Origin: Myxococcus stipitatus
GTDB taxonomy: Bacteria > Myxococcota > Myxococcia > Myxococcales > Myxococcaceae
DNA length: 64,000 nucleotides
Reading direction: 5' to 3'
NCBI RefSeq assembly: GCF_021412625.1
Contig: NZ_JAKCFI010000015.1
Coordinates: 124,001 to 188,000, forward strand
The notes below the pieces were generated by a model. It was not told the origin of the DNA. It saw nothing but the letters and a program-made list of their open reading frames with translations, and made no database searches. The first letter of the stretch is position 1. Each line of letters begins with the position of its first letter. Positions 16,021 through 24,961 of the stretch are shown in pieces. Made by a program: the position numbers and the translations under genes.

Positions 16021-17571
16021 ATGTCCAAACACGGCCGGCTCTCCGGTCTCCTGCTCCCCCTGTTCTCGCTCCGTTCCCGGACGGACTTCGGCATCGGTGA
16101 CTTCGGCGCGCTCGACGGGCTGTTCGCCTGGATGAAGGCCGCCCGCCAGCGGATGCTGATGCTGCTGCCGCTCTTGCCCACGGCGCCCGGTGACTCGAGC
16201 CCCTACGCGACGCGCTCCGCCTTCGGCCTCAACCCCCTGTTCATCGACCTGCACCAGCTGCCCGAATTCGTCGCCTCCGGCGGCGAGGCCGCGCTGTCCC
16301 AGGCGCAGCGCCAGCAACTGGCCGAGGCCCGCGCCGCGCCCCGCGTGCGCTACGACCTGGTGTTCCCGCTGAAGGACGCCGCCTTCGCGCGCGCGTTCGA
16401 CCACTTCGAGGAGCACCACTGGACGAGCCAGTCCGAGCGCGCCCGCGCCTTCCGCCAGTGGCGCGCCGCCCAGGGGGACTGGCTGGAGAACTACGCGCTG
16501 TTCACCGCCATCAGCGAAGAGGAGCAGCGCCGCGCCTGGTGGGAGTGGCCAGAAGCCCTGCGCACCCGCCAGCCGGAGGCGCTCGCCGCGAAGGCGGACA
16601 GCCTGGAGCGCCGCGTGCGCTACCACGCGTGGCTGCAGTGGGTGGCCGAACAGCAGTGGGACGCCGCGCGCGCCCGCGCCGCCGACCACCAGGTGCTGCT
16701 GTGCGGCGACGAGCCCTTCATCATCGGCCAGGACAGCGCGGACTGCTGGGCCTACCCCACCATCCTGCGCCGCGACGCGCGGCTGGGCGTGCCCCCGGAC
16801 GACTTCTCCGCCACGGGCCAGGACTGGGGCCTGCCCTACTTCGACTTCGCCGCCATGGAGAAGGATGACTACGCCTGGCTCAAGGCGCGCGCGAAGAAGG
16901 CGGCCAGCTACTACGACCTGCGCCGCGTGGACCACGCGGTGGGCTACTTCCGTCAGTGGATTCGCGACGAGCAGACGCCCACCGGGCGCTTCATCCCCCC
17001 GGACGAGGAGAGCCACCGGCGGCTGGGGCGGCGGCACTTCGAGCTGCTGTCCGAGGGCGCCGGCATCGTCGCCGAGGACCTGGGCGTCATCCCGCCCTTC
17101 GTGCGCCACATCCTCGCGGAGCTGAAGCTGCCCGGCTACCGCGTCATGCGCTGGGAGCGCGACGACCACGTCTACCGCGACCCGCACCACTTCCCCACCG
17201 TGTCCCTGGTGACGACGGGCACCCACGACACGGACACGATGGTCGAATGGTGGGAGGGCGCGCGCGACGACGAGCGCGCCGCCGCCGCGCGGGCGTGGCC
17301 GGAGCTGCACGGGGTGACGGTGGCGCGCGAGGTGACGCCGGACCTGCACCGCGCGCTGCTCGCCGCGGCGCTCAACGCCAGCAGCGAGCTGTGCGTGCTG
17401 CCCTGGCAGGACATCCTCGGCACGAGGGACCGCATCAACCTGCCGGGCTCCATGAGCGACGCCAACTGGGCGTACCGCATCGCGCAGGACACGTCCGCGC
17501 TGCTGTCGGAGCCCCAGACGCGCGAGGCCGCGGAGCGGCTGGCCTGGCTCACCGCGTCCGCGCGGCGCTGA
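16021..17571 (+). CDS. malQ: 4-alpha-glucanotransferase (amylomaltase)
   Basis: 516 aa, the GH77 length. It transfers maltosyl and longer alpha-1,4-glucan segments between chains in maltodextrin/glycogen metabolism. ATG 16021 starts MSKHGRLSGLLLPLFSLRSR; the next family block is FGIGDFGALDGLFAWMKAAR. Catalytic landmarks: SPYATRSAFGLNPLFIDLHQ, LRRVDHAVGYFRQW (nucleophile Asp), GIVAEDLGVIPPFV (acid/base Glu) and VTTGTHDTDTMVEWW (transition-state Asp). The C-terminal block LPGSMSDANWAYRI is also typical. It is divergent from the DNA glycosylase gene and followed by a hairpin. A GH13 branching-like enzyme is encoded 25 kb away; both fit myxobacterial glycogen turnover. Confidence 0.95.
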   Translation: MSKHGRLSGLLLPLFSLRSRTDFGIGDFGALDGLFAWMKAARQRMLMLLPLLPTAPGDSSPYATRSAFGLNPLFIDLHQLPEFVASGGEAALSQAQRQQLAEARAAPRVRYDLVFPLKDAAFARAFDHFEEHHWTSQSERARAFRQWRAAQGDWLENYALFTAISEEEQRRAWWEWPEALRTRQPEALAAKADSLERRVRYHAWLQWVAEQQWDAARARAADHQVLLCGDEPFIIGQDSADCWAYPTILRRDARLGVPPDDFSATGQDWGLPYFDFAAMEKDDYAWLKARAKKAASYYDLRRVDHAVGYFRQWIRDEQTPTGRFIPPDEESHRRLGRRHFELLSEGAGIVAEDLGVIPPFVRHILAELKLPGYRVMRWERDDHVYRDPHHFPTVSLVTTGTHDTDTMVEWWEGARDDERAAAARAWPELHGVTVAREVTPDLHRALLAAALNASSELCVLPWQDILGTRDRINLPGSMSDANWAYRIAQDTSALLSEPQTREAAERLAWLTASARR

Positions 17572-17591
17572 GCGCTGGCGGCCCCCGCCCC

Positions 17592-17616
17592 GGTCCGGGA
17601 GTCACGCTCCCGGGCC
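17592..17616. terminator. Bidirectional hairpin terminator after malQ
   Basis: A 10-bp stem (GGTCCGGGAG at 17592-17601, CTCCCGGGCC at 17607-17616; one G-T wobble) with a 5-nt loop sits between the converging malQ and lipoprotein genes. No T tract follows. Confidence 0.65.
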
Positions 17617-17645
17617 CCGTGGAAGGAGGCCGTCCGGCCCCACCT

Positions 17646-17954
17646 TCAGTCGATGCACTTCACCTGACCCGGGAAGCCGTCGAAGATGGCGCAGCGGCGG
17701 TTGGGGTTGGCGCACTCCAGCCGCTCGCAGATGTCGTCGGTGATGCACAGGGGCGGGGTGCGGCCGAAGCTGAGGAACAGCTCGGCGCAGAACTCGTAGG
17801 CCCCGGTGCAGCCCACGGAGCTGCAGTACGGGGCATCCGCGATGGTCTCCCCTTCCTTGAGCCGCACCACCTCGTCCTCGTCCACGCCACAGGCGGTGCC
17901 GAGCGCGGAGAGAAGACCGAAAACCAGGAGCCGAATTCGCCGGGACTGGAGCAT
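17646..17954 (-). CDS. Small Cys-rich lipoprotein
   Basis: 102 aa from ATG 17954. The signal peptide MLQSRRIRLLVFGLLSALGT is followed by the lipobox Cys (LGTACG). The mature part contains eight Cys (YCSSVGCTGAYEFC, LCITDDICERLECANPNRRC, then QVKC), suggesting a small disulfide-stabilised fold of about 80 residues. I do not recognise a named family. The gene converges on malQ and is divergent from the TamA/TamB operon, so it could share a promoter region with that operon, but there is no other sign of a functional link. Confidence 0.8.
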   Translation of the reverse strand: MLQSRRIRLLVFGLLSALGTACGVDEDEVVRLKEGETIADAPYCSSVGCTGAYEFCAELFLSFGRTPPLCITDDICERLECANPNRRCAIFDGFPGQVKCID

Positions 17955-18119
17955 GCCCCCCAATCTGGCGCACCTGGGCCCGGCTTGCACGCGACACCCC
18001 GCGTGGGACAAGGACCAGCCGACAGACGGGTTGGAGCCGGGACGTTGGAATGCGACATTGGGTGATGAACGTCCACCGGGAGACGCGTCAGACGCTTGCC
18101 TTCCGGCTAGAAACGCCCC

Positions 18120-20237
18120 GTGGCCGCCGACCTTCCCCGAATCCTCCGCCTCGCCACGCTCGCCGTGCCCCTGCTGGTCGCGGCGTGTGCCACCACGTCC
18201 ACCCCTCCCCCGGGTCCCAAGGTCACCCGCCTGGACATCGAGGGCACGAAGCAGGTGAAGGAGGGGGCCATCAAGGACCGCATCCTCACGTCGGAGACGC
18301 CGTGGTGGGCGTTCTGGCCCTTCGGCGGGCCGCACTACTTCGACTCCAACGCGTGGCAGGCGGACCTGCGCCGCATCGAGCGCTACTACCAGGCCCAGGG
18401 CTTCTACCAGGCCGAGGTCGTGAACAGCGAGGTGAAGCAGGAGCGCGCGAACGAGGTGGCGCTGCGAGTGGAGGTGAGCGAGGGCGAGCCCACGCGCATC
18501 GGGGACATCCACATCGACGGGCTGGACGCGCTGACGCCGGAGCACCGCGAGCAGGCGGAGTCCAAGCTCCCGCTCGAGAAGGGCGACGTCTTCCGCGAGG
18601 GCCCGTGGGAGGAGGCCAAGGCGCTGCTCCAGGACCGGCTGCGGGACCTGGGCTACGCGGAGGCGGAGGTGACGGGCGAGGTGCAGGTGGACGTGGAGAC
18701 GCGGCTGGCGGACGTGCGGCTCGACGCGAAGCCCGGGCTCCGCTACCGCTTCGGCAACACCTTCGTCGCCACGGACGCCAACCCCCAGGTGCCGCCCCGG
18801 CGCATCATCGAACAGGTGCAGGGCTCGCTGAAGAAGGGGGACTGGTACAGCGAGACGGCGCTCGCGGAGGCCCAGGCGCGCGTGTTCCGCATGGGCGTGT
18901 TCGGCGCGGTGAAGGTGAACCGGGGCGCGCCGGACCGCGAGTCCGCCACGGTGCCGGTGGTGGTGGACGTGCGCGAGGCGCCGTTCCGCTCGGTGCGACT
19001 GGGCGGCGGTATCGGCGTGGACGCGGCCCGGCAGGAGGGGCGCCTGCTGGGGGAGTGGACGAACCGCAACTTCCTGGGGGGCTTGCGCCGCCTGACGGTG
19101 AGGGGGCGCGCCGGCTACGCGTACATCCCCAACATCCTGTCCTCCACGAAGCATGGCCCCGTCTTCGAGGTGACGGCCGAGTACGAGCAGCCGCGCTTCC
19201 TGTTCCGGGACCTGCGCCAGCAGACGTCCGTCACCCTGGAGAAGGGCCTGGAGCAGGCCTACGACTACTACGGGGGGCGGCTCCAGGCGGGCGTCATCTG
19301 GCAGCCCCACCGCAGCTTCTCCGTCTTCCCGTCCTACAACCTCCAGATATACCGGCTGTCGGGGCGCGTGAGCGCGGACTCGCGCGTGCCGCCGGTGGTG
19401 CTCGGCTGCAGCGAGAACCAGGTCCAGTGCAACGTGGCGCTGAGCTTCCTGGAGGTGGCCTTCGCGTGGGACCGGCGCGATGACCCGGTGGAGCCCCGGG
19501 ACGGCTACTACCTGAGCCTGTCCGTGCAGAAGGGAGGCGGCCCGCTCCGCGGCGACTTCGACTTCGTGCGCCTGTTGCCGGACCTGCGCTTCTACCGCTC
19601 CTTCGGACAGGACCGGCAGGTGGTGCTGGCCGCCAAGCTGCGCATGGGCACGCTCAACCCCGCGAACAACAGCCAGAGCTCCATCGTCACGCGCTTCTTC
19701 TCCGGCGGCGCCACGTCCATGCGGGGCTTCAACGGCCAGCGCCTGTCGCCCATGGTCGCCCTCCCCCAGACGAAGGACCTCGACGGGGACGGCGTGCCGG
19801 AGACGACCCAGACGTCCGAATGGGACACGGTGCCGGTGGGAGGCAACAGCCTCTTCGAGACGTCGGTGGAGCTGCGCTACCAGCTGTCGTCCAGCATCAT
19901 GGTCGCGGCCTTCTGGGACTCGGGGCTGGTGGGCGTGGAGGGGTTCGAGCACAGCGGCGCGCCCCGGCTGTTCGGTCCCGACCACTACCACGCGGTGGGC
20001 CTGGGCCTGCGCTACCTCACGGTGGTGGGGCCGGTGCGGCTGGACCTCGCGAGGCGGTTGAACATCGGCCGGGGATTGCCCGTCGACACGCCGGGGTACA
20101 TCTATCCCACGACCGGTGGTTGCTTCGGCATCGGCAGCAAGTGGAGGCAGAATGGCCCCACCTCCCGCTCCGACGCCTTCGCGGGAGCGCCGGACGGGCA
20201 GTGCGCGCTGCACCTGTCCATTGGAGAGGCGTTTTGA
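18120..20237 (+). CDS. tamA: Omp85/BamA-superfamily assembly protein, TamA-like
   Basis: 705 aa from GTG 18120. The N-terminus MAADLPRILRLATLAVPLLV ends in the lipobox VAACAT, which is unusual for a barrel protein. Residues ~35-310 look like POTRA domains (VTRLDIEGTKQVKEGAIKDR, RIGDIHIDGLDALTPEHREQ, RYRFGNTFVATD). The C-terminal ~390 residues form the surface-antigen beta-barrel, with the conserved lid motif SMRGF (VRGF-type) in GGATSMRGFNGQRLSP and the strand pattern GPVRLDLARRLN. TamA inserts selected outer-membrane proteins and lipids together with TamB. The stop overlaps the start of tamB by 4 nt, fixing the pair as an operon. Confidence 0.9.
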   Translation: MAADLPRILRLATLAVPLLVAACATTSTPPPGPKVTRLDIEGTKQVKEGAIKDRILTSETPWWAFWPFGGPHYFDSNAWQADLRRIERYYQAQGFYQAEVVNSEVKQERANEVALRVEVSEGEPTRIGDIHIDGLDALTPEHREQAESKLPLEKGDVFREGPWEEAKALLQDRLRDLGYAEAEVTGEVQVDVETRLADVRLDAKPGLRYRFGNTFVATDANPQVPPRRIIEQVQGSLKKGDWYSETALAEAQARVFRMGVFGAVKVNRGAPDRESATVPVVVDVREAPFRSVRLGGGIGVDAARQEGRLLGEWTNRNFLGGLRRLTVRGRAGYAYIPNILSSTKHGPVFEVTAEYEQPRFLFRDLRQQTSVTLEKGLEQAYDYYGGRLQAGVIWQPHRSFSVFPSYNLQIYRLSGRVSADSRVPPVVLGCSENQVQCNVALSFLEVAFAWDRRDDPVEPRDGYYLSLSVQKGGGPLRGDFDFVRLLPDLRFYRSFGQDRQVVLAAKLRMGTLNPANNSQSSIVTRFFSGGATSMRGFNGQRLSPMVALPQTKDLDGDGVPETTQTSEWDTVPVGGNSLFETSVELRYQLSSSIMVAAFWDSGLVGVEGFEHSGAPRLFGPDHYHAVGLGLRYLTVVGPVRLDLARRLNIGRGLPVDTPGYIYPTTGGCFGIGSKWRQNGPTSRSDAFAGAPDGQCALHLSIGEAF

Positions 20238-23200
20238 GCACGCGACGCTGGGGGCGACGGCTGCTGTGGGGCGCGCTCGGACTGGTGGGCGCGGTGGCGC
20301 TCCTCGTCCTGGGCGCGCTCACGTGGCTGACGTCGTCCTCCGGCGAGGCCTTCATCGTGCGACAGGGACTCGGGCTGGCGAACGAGCAGTTCTCCGGCCG
20401 GCTGGAGGTGGGCGGGCTGGACCTGACGCCGCCGGGCGCCGTCCTCACGGACGTGAAGCTGTACGACCCGGAGGGCGAGCTGGTGGCGGAGATTGCGCGC
20501 GTGGAGGCGCGCGTGCGCCTGGGGGGCCTGCTGAGCCAGCGGGTGGACGTCACCGAGGCCCGCGTGGACGCGCCCCGCCTGTACCTGGCGCAGGACGAGC
20601 GGGGCCTCAACCTGTCGCGGGCCCTCGCGCCCCGGCGGCCCAAGCCCGAGGAGCCCTCCCCTCGCGGCACGCTGCGCGTGGACGTGCGCGAGCTGGTGCT
20701 GACCCACGGCTTCGTCGACTTCCGGCAGGAGCTGGAGGACGGCGGCGAGCGGCGGGCGCGGCTGGTGGACCTGGACGCGCGCGGCTCCGGCCACTTCGCG
20801 GCGGCGACCCAGGGCGTTGGCGCGAAGTTGGAGGCCACCGGCGGACTGGAGCTGCCCACGAAGGGGCCGGTGCGGCTGAAGCTGGAGGGTGGCGGAGAGG
20901 AAGGAGACCTGCGCGCCACGCTGGACCTGGACGCCGCGGGGCTGGTGCTCGACGCCAGCGGCGCGGTGAAGCTGCCGCCCGAGTCCCCGACGGGCCAGCC
21001 CTCCGGCGCGCTGACGGCGGAGGTGGAGGTGCGGAAGCTGTCGGCGCCGCCGGAGCTGGCGCGCGGCTTCGTGCCGGCGTACCCGCTGCGCGTCCCCGTG
21101 TCGCTCGAGGGCAAGGCGGGGCTGACGGGTGACGTGGCGCGCGTCACCGCCCAGCTGCGCGCCGCCGGGGCGAAGGTGGACGTGGACGGCGACCTCGACC
21201 TGGAGCGCCTGCGCACCCAGGGCGTGACGGTGAAGGCGCGCGACGTGGACCTGTCCGCGCTGGTGGAGGAGGGCCCGAAGACGAACCTGTCCGCGGACCT
21301 GACGGCGAGAGGTGGGGGCACGCGGCTGGAGACGCTCGAGGGCGAGGTGGACCTCACCGTGTCCCCGTCGCGCTACCTGGGCCAGCCGCTGGGGCCGGTG
21401 GAGCTGCACGCGCGCGCGAAGGAGGGCCAGTACACGCTGGAGCGGCTGGTGGTGCTGGTCCCCGGCGCGTCGCTCCAGGCCAAGGGCCAGGGCAACCTGG
21501 ACGCGCTGCGCGTGGACGCAAGCCTCACGGCGGGCGACCTGGCGCTCCTGTCGAAGGCGCTGACGAAGCTGCTGCCCGGCGCGGTGCCGCCCCTGGCGGG
21601 CAGCGGCACGCTGGAGCTGCGCGCGGAGGGGCCGCCGCGCGCGCCCGGCGTCCAGGCGGAGGGCATCTTCACCTCGCTCGTCTACGGCGACATCGCGGTC
21701 CGCGCCCTGACGCTCAAGGCCGCGGTGCCGGACGTGACGCGGCCCTTCACCACGGACGCCACGCTCCTGGTGGGCGAGCTGCGCGTGGGCGAGCGCGCCT
21801 TCCGCGACCTGTCCGCCACCATCGCCACCGACGACCGCGCGCTCGAGGCCACCGTGCGCGCCATGCACGACGCGCCGCTGGGCCTCACGCTGGGCGGCGT
21901 GGTGGACGAGGACGGTCGGGGGCTGGCGCTCCAGACGCTGGCGCTCTCGTGGCCGGAGGCGACGTGGAAGCTCCAGCGGCCCACGCACGTGGGCTTCGGC
22001 GGCGGCCGCGTGGCGGTGGAGCCCGCGCTGGTGCTCTCCACGGGCACCCAATCCCTGTCGGTGGTGGGCGACATGGAGGGCGAGCAGCTCACCGCGCGCG
22101 TGGAGCTGGACCAGGTGGACCTGGGGCTGCTGCCTCGCGTCGCGGTGCCGGAGTCGCTGGGGCTGGGGGGCACGGTGACGGGCTTCGCCACCGCGAAGGG
22201 CCGGCTGCCACGGCCGGACGCGGAGGCCCGGCTCCAGTGGCGCGACGGGCGGGTGAAGGGCTACGAGCAGCTCCAGGCCCTGGTCGACGCGCGCTACGTG
22301 AAGGACCGCGCCACGGGCCGGCTGGAGGCGAGCCTCCCGGTGGCGAGGCTCGGCGCGGACTTCGACGTGCCCGTGCAGGGCCTGTTGCGCCGGCGCCGCG
22401 ACCCCATGTCCCTCGACGCGAAGCTGGAGGGCGTGGACGTGGCCGGGGTGATGAAGCTCGCGGGGAGGGAGGACCCGGTGGGCGGGAGGGTGTCCGCGGA
22501 GCTGAAGGTCACCGGGCCCGCGCGCGAGCCGAAGGTGGACCTCGTCCTGCGCGGCCATGGGCTCACCTACGCCGCGCCGCCACCTGGCTTCGCGCTGAAG
22601 CAGCCCCTGGACCTGGAGCTGCGCGTCGCGTCAGACCGCGAGGACGACACGCTGGACGCGCGGCTGGACGTCCGGGGCCTGGCCACCCAGACGTACGTGT
22701 CGCTGCGCACGCCCTTCACCCCCGCCGGGCTCATCGCGAAGCCCCCCACGCTGGAGACGCTGCTGGCGACCTCGGTGGACGTGGAGGCGCGCGTGGCGGA
22801 CCTGCCCCTGGGCACGTTCGAGGGCGTGGGCGGGCTGGAGCAGGCGGGCGGGATGGTGTCCGCGCGGCTCGACTTCACCGGCTCCGCGCTGGTGCCCCAG
22901 GCGCGACTCAACGTGATGGGCCAGGGCCTCACCGCCTATGGCCTGCCACGGGTCGACACGCAGCTCGGCGTCGTGGGCGACGGCAAGGACGTGAAGGTGA
23001 CGCTGACCTCGCAGCGGGGCAACGAGCCGCTGGCGCGGCTGGACGCCACGCTGGAGGCGCCCCTGGGCGCGCTCCAGGACCGCGAGGTCTACGGACATAT
23101 CCCCTTCCAGCTCAAGGGCCGCCTGGGGCCCATGGACCTCCAGCACCTGCCCGGCGTGGCGAAGGCGCGCGTGCAGGGCGTCGGCACGGCGCGGGGCAAG

Positions 23201-24931
23201 GCGGCGCGGGGCATCCAGGGCGTGCTCTCCGTGGAGATGGGCGCGCGCGGCACGCTGGACACGCCGCGCGTGGAGCTGACCGCGGGGGTGCAGAAGCTGG
23301 GCATGGGCGACCTCGCGCTGGGACACGCGCGGCTGCACTACGGCTACGCGGACGCGCGCTCCGCGTTCGACCTCCTGCTCACCTCTCCGTCGGGCGGCAC
23401 GCTGCTGGTGGACGGCGGCGTGACGCTGGACGTGTCGCTGCCCGCCATCCAGCGCGGCCTGGACACCACCCACGCCCCCGTGGAGGTGAAGCTGGAGGCG
23501 CGCGACTTCGACCCCACCTTCCTCTCCGGCTCGGTGGAGATGCTGCGCACCATCGGCGGGATGATTCGCGCGGACGCGAAGCTGGAGGGCACGCTCGGCG
23601 CGCCGGGCTTCCAGGGCCGGCTGACGTGGCGCGACGGCCGGCTGGGGCTGATGGGGCTGGGCGAGTACCGCGACATCCAGCTCGACCTGGAAGCCAGCCA
23701 GGAATCCCTGGCGCTGAAGACGCTGTCGGCGAAGGCCGGCGCCGGCACGCTGACGCTGGAGGCGCCGCTGACGGCCGCGCGCACCACCGGCGGCGAGTAC
23801 GAGCTGACGGCGGACAAGGCCCGACCCTATCCGCTCGTCGCCCGCAACTTCCCCATCGTCTACGACGACCAGCTGGTGGCGCTGCTCAGCATGCGAGCCA
23901 AGGTGGAGGGCACCCTCTCCAACCGGCTCGTCAACCTGCGCAACGTCTCCATCCCCGAGGCCACCATCGAGCTGCCGGAGGTCAAGCGCAAGGACCTCCA
24001 GGCGCTGGAGCGCCCCGGCGACATCGTGCTCGTGCGCAAGGGCGTGCCCATCGAGCGGCGCAGGCGCAAGCAGCAGCAGTTGCCCTCGCCGGGCGTGCCC
24101 CAGCCGGACTCGGCGCGGCAGCCGCCGGCCGGGACGCCGCCGCCCACCGTCGCCACCGGAGGCAGCGGCGACGACGAGGAGGCCGAGCCGCCGCGCAGCT
24201 ATTGGATCAACGTGAACGCGCCCCGCAACCTGTGGGTGAAGGGCTCCGACCTCAACGTGGAGCTGGGGCTGTCGGAGGACTTCCGCATCGAGTACTCGGA
24301 CACGGCGCGCATGTTCGGACAGGTGCGCGTGCTGCGCGGTCGCGTGGACGTGCTCGGCCGCCGCTTCGACGTCCAGCGCGACAGCGTGGTGAGCTTCACC
24401 GGGCCGCCGGCGGTCCCGTACATCAACGTCACCGCCGAGCACCGCAACGAGAGCGCCAACGTCACGGTGTTCGTCACCATCCGCGGCCAGGGGCGCGACA
24501 TCACCCTCAAGCCCACCAGCGAGCCGCCGCTGCCGGAGTCGGAAATCTACACGCTGCTGGCCACCGGCCGCCGCACGCTGGAGCGCGGCTCCGGCGCGTC
24601 CATGACGGCCAGCGCGCAGGCGGCGTCCGTGGTGGGCTCGCTCGTCGCCAACGAGGCGCGCAAGGCCCTGGCCGCGAAGCTGCCACTGGACGTGATCTCC
24701 ATCGAGGCCGGCGGCGCAGGCATCGCCGGCACCAAGCTGGAGGTGGGCACCTACGTGACGGACAAGATCTACGTGGGCTACACCGGCCGCGTGGGCGCCA
24801 ACATCCAGCAGGGAGAGAACTCCAACGCGGTCCGCTTCGAGTACCAGTTCAGCCCGCGCTGGAGCCTGGAAGGCCAGTATGGCGACGCGCGCTCCGGCGG
24901 CCTCGACCTCATCTGGAGCAACGAGTACTGA
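20234..24931 (+). CDS. tamB: Translocation and assembly module protein TamB (AsmA/DUF490 family)
   Basis: 1565 aa from TTG 20234, which overlaps the tamA stop (TTGA); no better start precedes the membrane anchor. An N-terminal signal anchor (RLLWGALGLVGAVALLVLGA) is followed by a very long repetitive beta structure with GxLxL-x-D patterns (residues ~45-1150). This is the hydrophobic-groove bridge that spans the periplasm. The C-terminal DUF490/TamB domain is at ~1200-1565: LNVELGLSEDFRIEYSDTAR, VLRGRVDVLGRRFDVQRDSV, EPPLPESEIYTLLATGRRTL and the terminal strand WSLEGQYGDARSGGLDLIW. A Pro/Gln-rich insert lies at ~1280-1310. It partners with TamA in outer-membrane protein or phospholipid delivery. 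Confidence 0.93.
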   Translation: MSTRRWGRRLLWGALGLVGAVALLVLGALTWLTSSSGEAFIVRQGLGLANEQFSGRLEVGGLDLTPPGAVLTDVKLYDPEGELVAEIARVEARVRLGGLLSQRVDVTEARVDAPRLYLAQDERGLNLSRALAPRRPKPEEPSPRGTLRVDVRELVLTHGFVDFRQELEDGGERRARLVDLDARGSGHFAAATQGVGAKLEATGGLELPTKGPVRLKLEGGGEEGDLRATLDLDAAGLVLDASGAVKLPPESPTGQPSGALTAEVEVRKLSAPPELARGFVPAYPLRVPVSLEGKAGLTGDVARVTAQLRAAGAKVDVDGDLDLERLRTQGVTVKARDVDLSALVEEGPKTNLSADLTARGGGTRLETLEGEVDLTVSPSRYLGQPLGPVELHARAKEGQYTLERLVVLVPGASLQAKGQGNLDALRVDASLTAGDLALLSKALTKLLPGAVPPLAGSGTLELRAEGPPRAPGVQAEGIFTSLVYGDIAVRALTLKAAVPDVTRPFTTDATLLVGELRVGERAFRDLSATIATDDRALEATVRAMHDAPLGLTLGGVVDEDGRGLALQTLALSWPEATWKLQRPTHVGFGGGRVAVEPALVLSTGTQSLSVVGDMEGEQLTARVELDQVDLGLLPRVAVPESLGLGGTVTGFATAKGRLPRPDAEARLQWRDGRVKGYEQLQALVDARYVKDRATGRLEASLPVARLGADFDVPVQGLLRRRRDPMSLDAKLEGVDVAGVMKLAGREDPVGGRVSAELKVTGPAREPKVDLVLRGHGLTYAAPPPGFALKQPLDLELRVASDREDDTLDARLDVRGLATQTYVSLRTPFTPAGLIAKPPTLETLLATSVDVEARVADLPLGTFEGVGGLEQAGGMVSARLDFTGSALVPQARLNVMGQGLTAYGLPRVDTQLGVVGDGKDVKVTLTSQRGNEPLARLDATLEAPLGALQDREVYGHIPFQLKGRLGPMDLQHLPGVAKARVQGVGTARGKAARGIQGVLSVEMGARGTLDTPRVELTAGVQKLGMGDLALGHARLHYGYADARSAFDLLLTSPSGGTLLVDGGVTLDVSLPAIQRGLDTTHAPVEVKLEARDFDPTFLSGSVEMLRTIGGMIRADAKLEGTLGAPGFQGRLTWRDGRLGLMGLGEYRDIQLDLEASQESLALKTLSAKAGAGTLTLEAPLTAARTTGGEYELTADKARPYPLVARNFPIVYDDQLVALLSMRAKVEGTLSNRLVNLRNVSIPEATIELPEVKRKDLQALERPGDIVLVRKGVPIERRRRKQQQLPSPGVPQPDSARQPPAGTPPPTVATGGSGDDEEAEPPRSYWINVNAPRNLWVKGSDLNVELGLSEDFRIEYSDTARMFGQVRVLRGRVDVLGRRFDVQRDSVVSFTGPPAVPYINVTAEHRNESANVTVFVTIRGQGRDITLKPTSEPPLPESEIYTLLATGRRTLERGSGASMTASAQAASVVGSLVANEARKALAAKLPLDVISIEAGGAGIAGTKLEVGTYVTDKIYVGYTGRVGANIQQGENSNAVRFEYQFSPRWSLEGQYGDARSGGLDLIWSNEY

Positions 24932-24961
24932 GGCCGCCGGCGGCTCATCCCCGGGCGGGGG

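Noticed and set aside
15301..17349. One 682-residue gene on the minus strand
   Set aside because: Only the 3' third encodes a recognisable protein (DNA glycosylase); the rest is antisense to malQ.
20102..22558. An 818-residue open frame antisense to tamB
   Set aside because: Shadow frame produced by GC-rich codons; the sense strand has a clear TamB.
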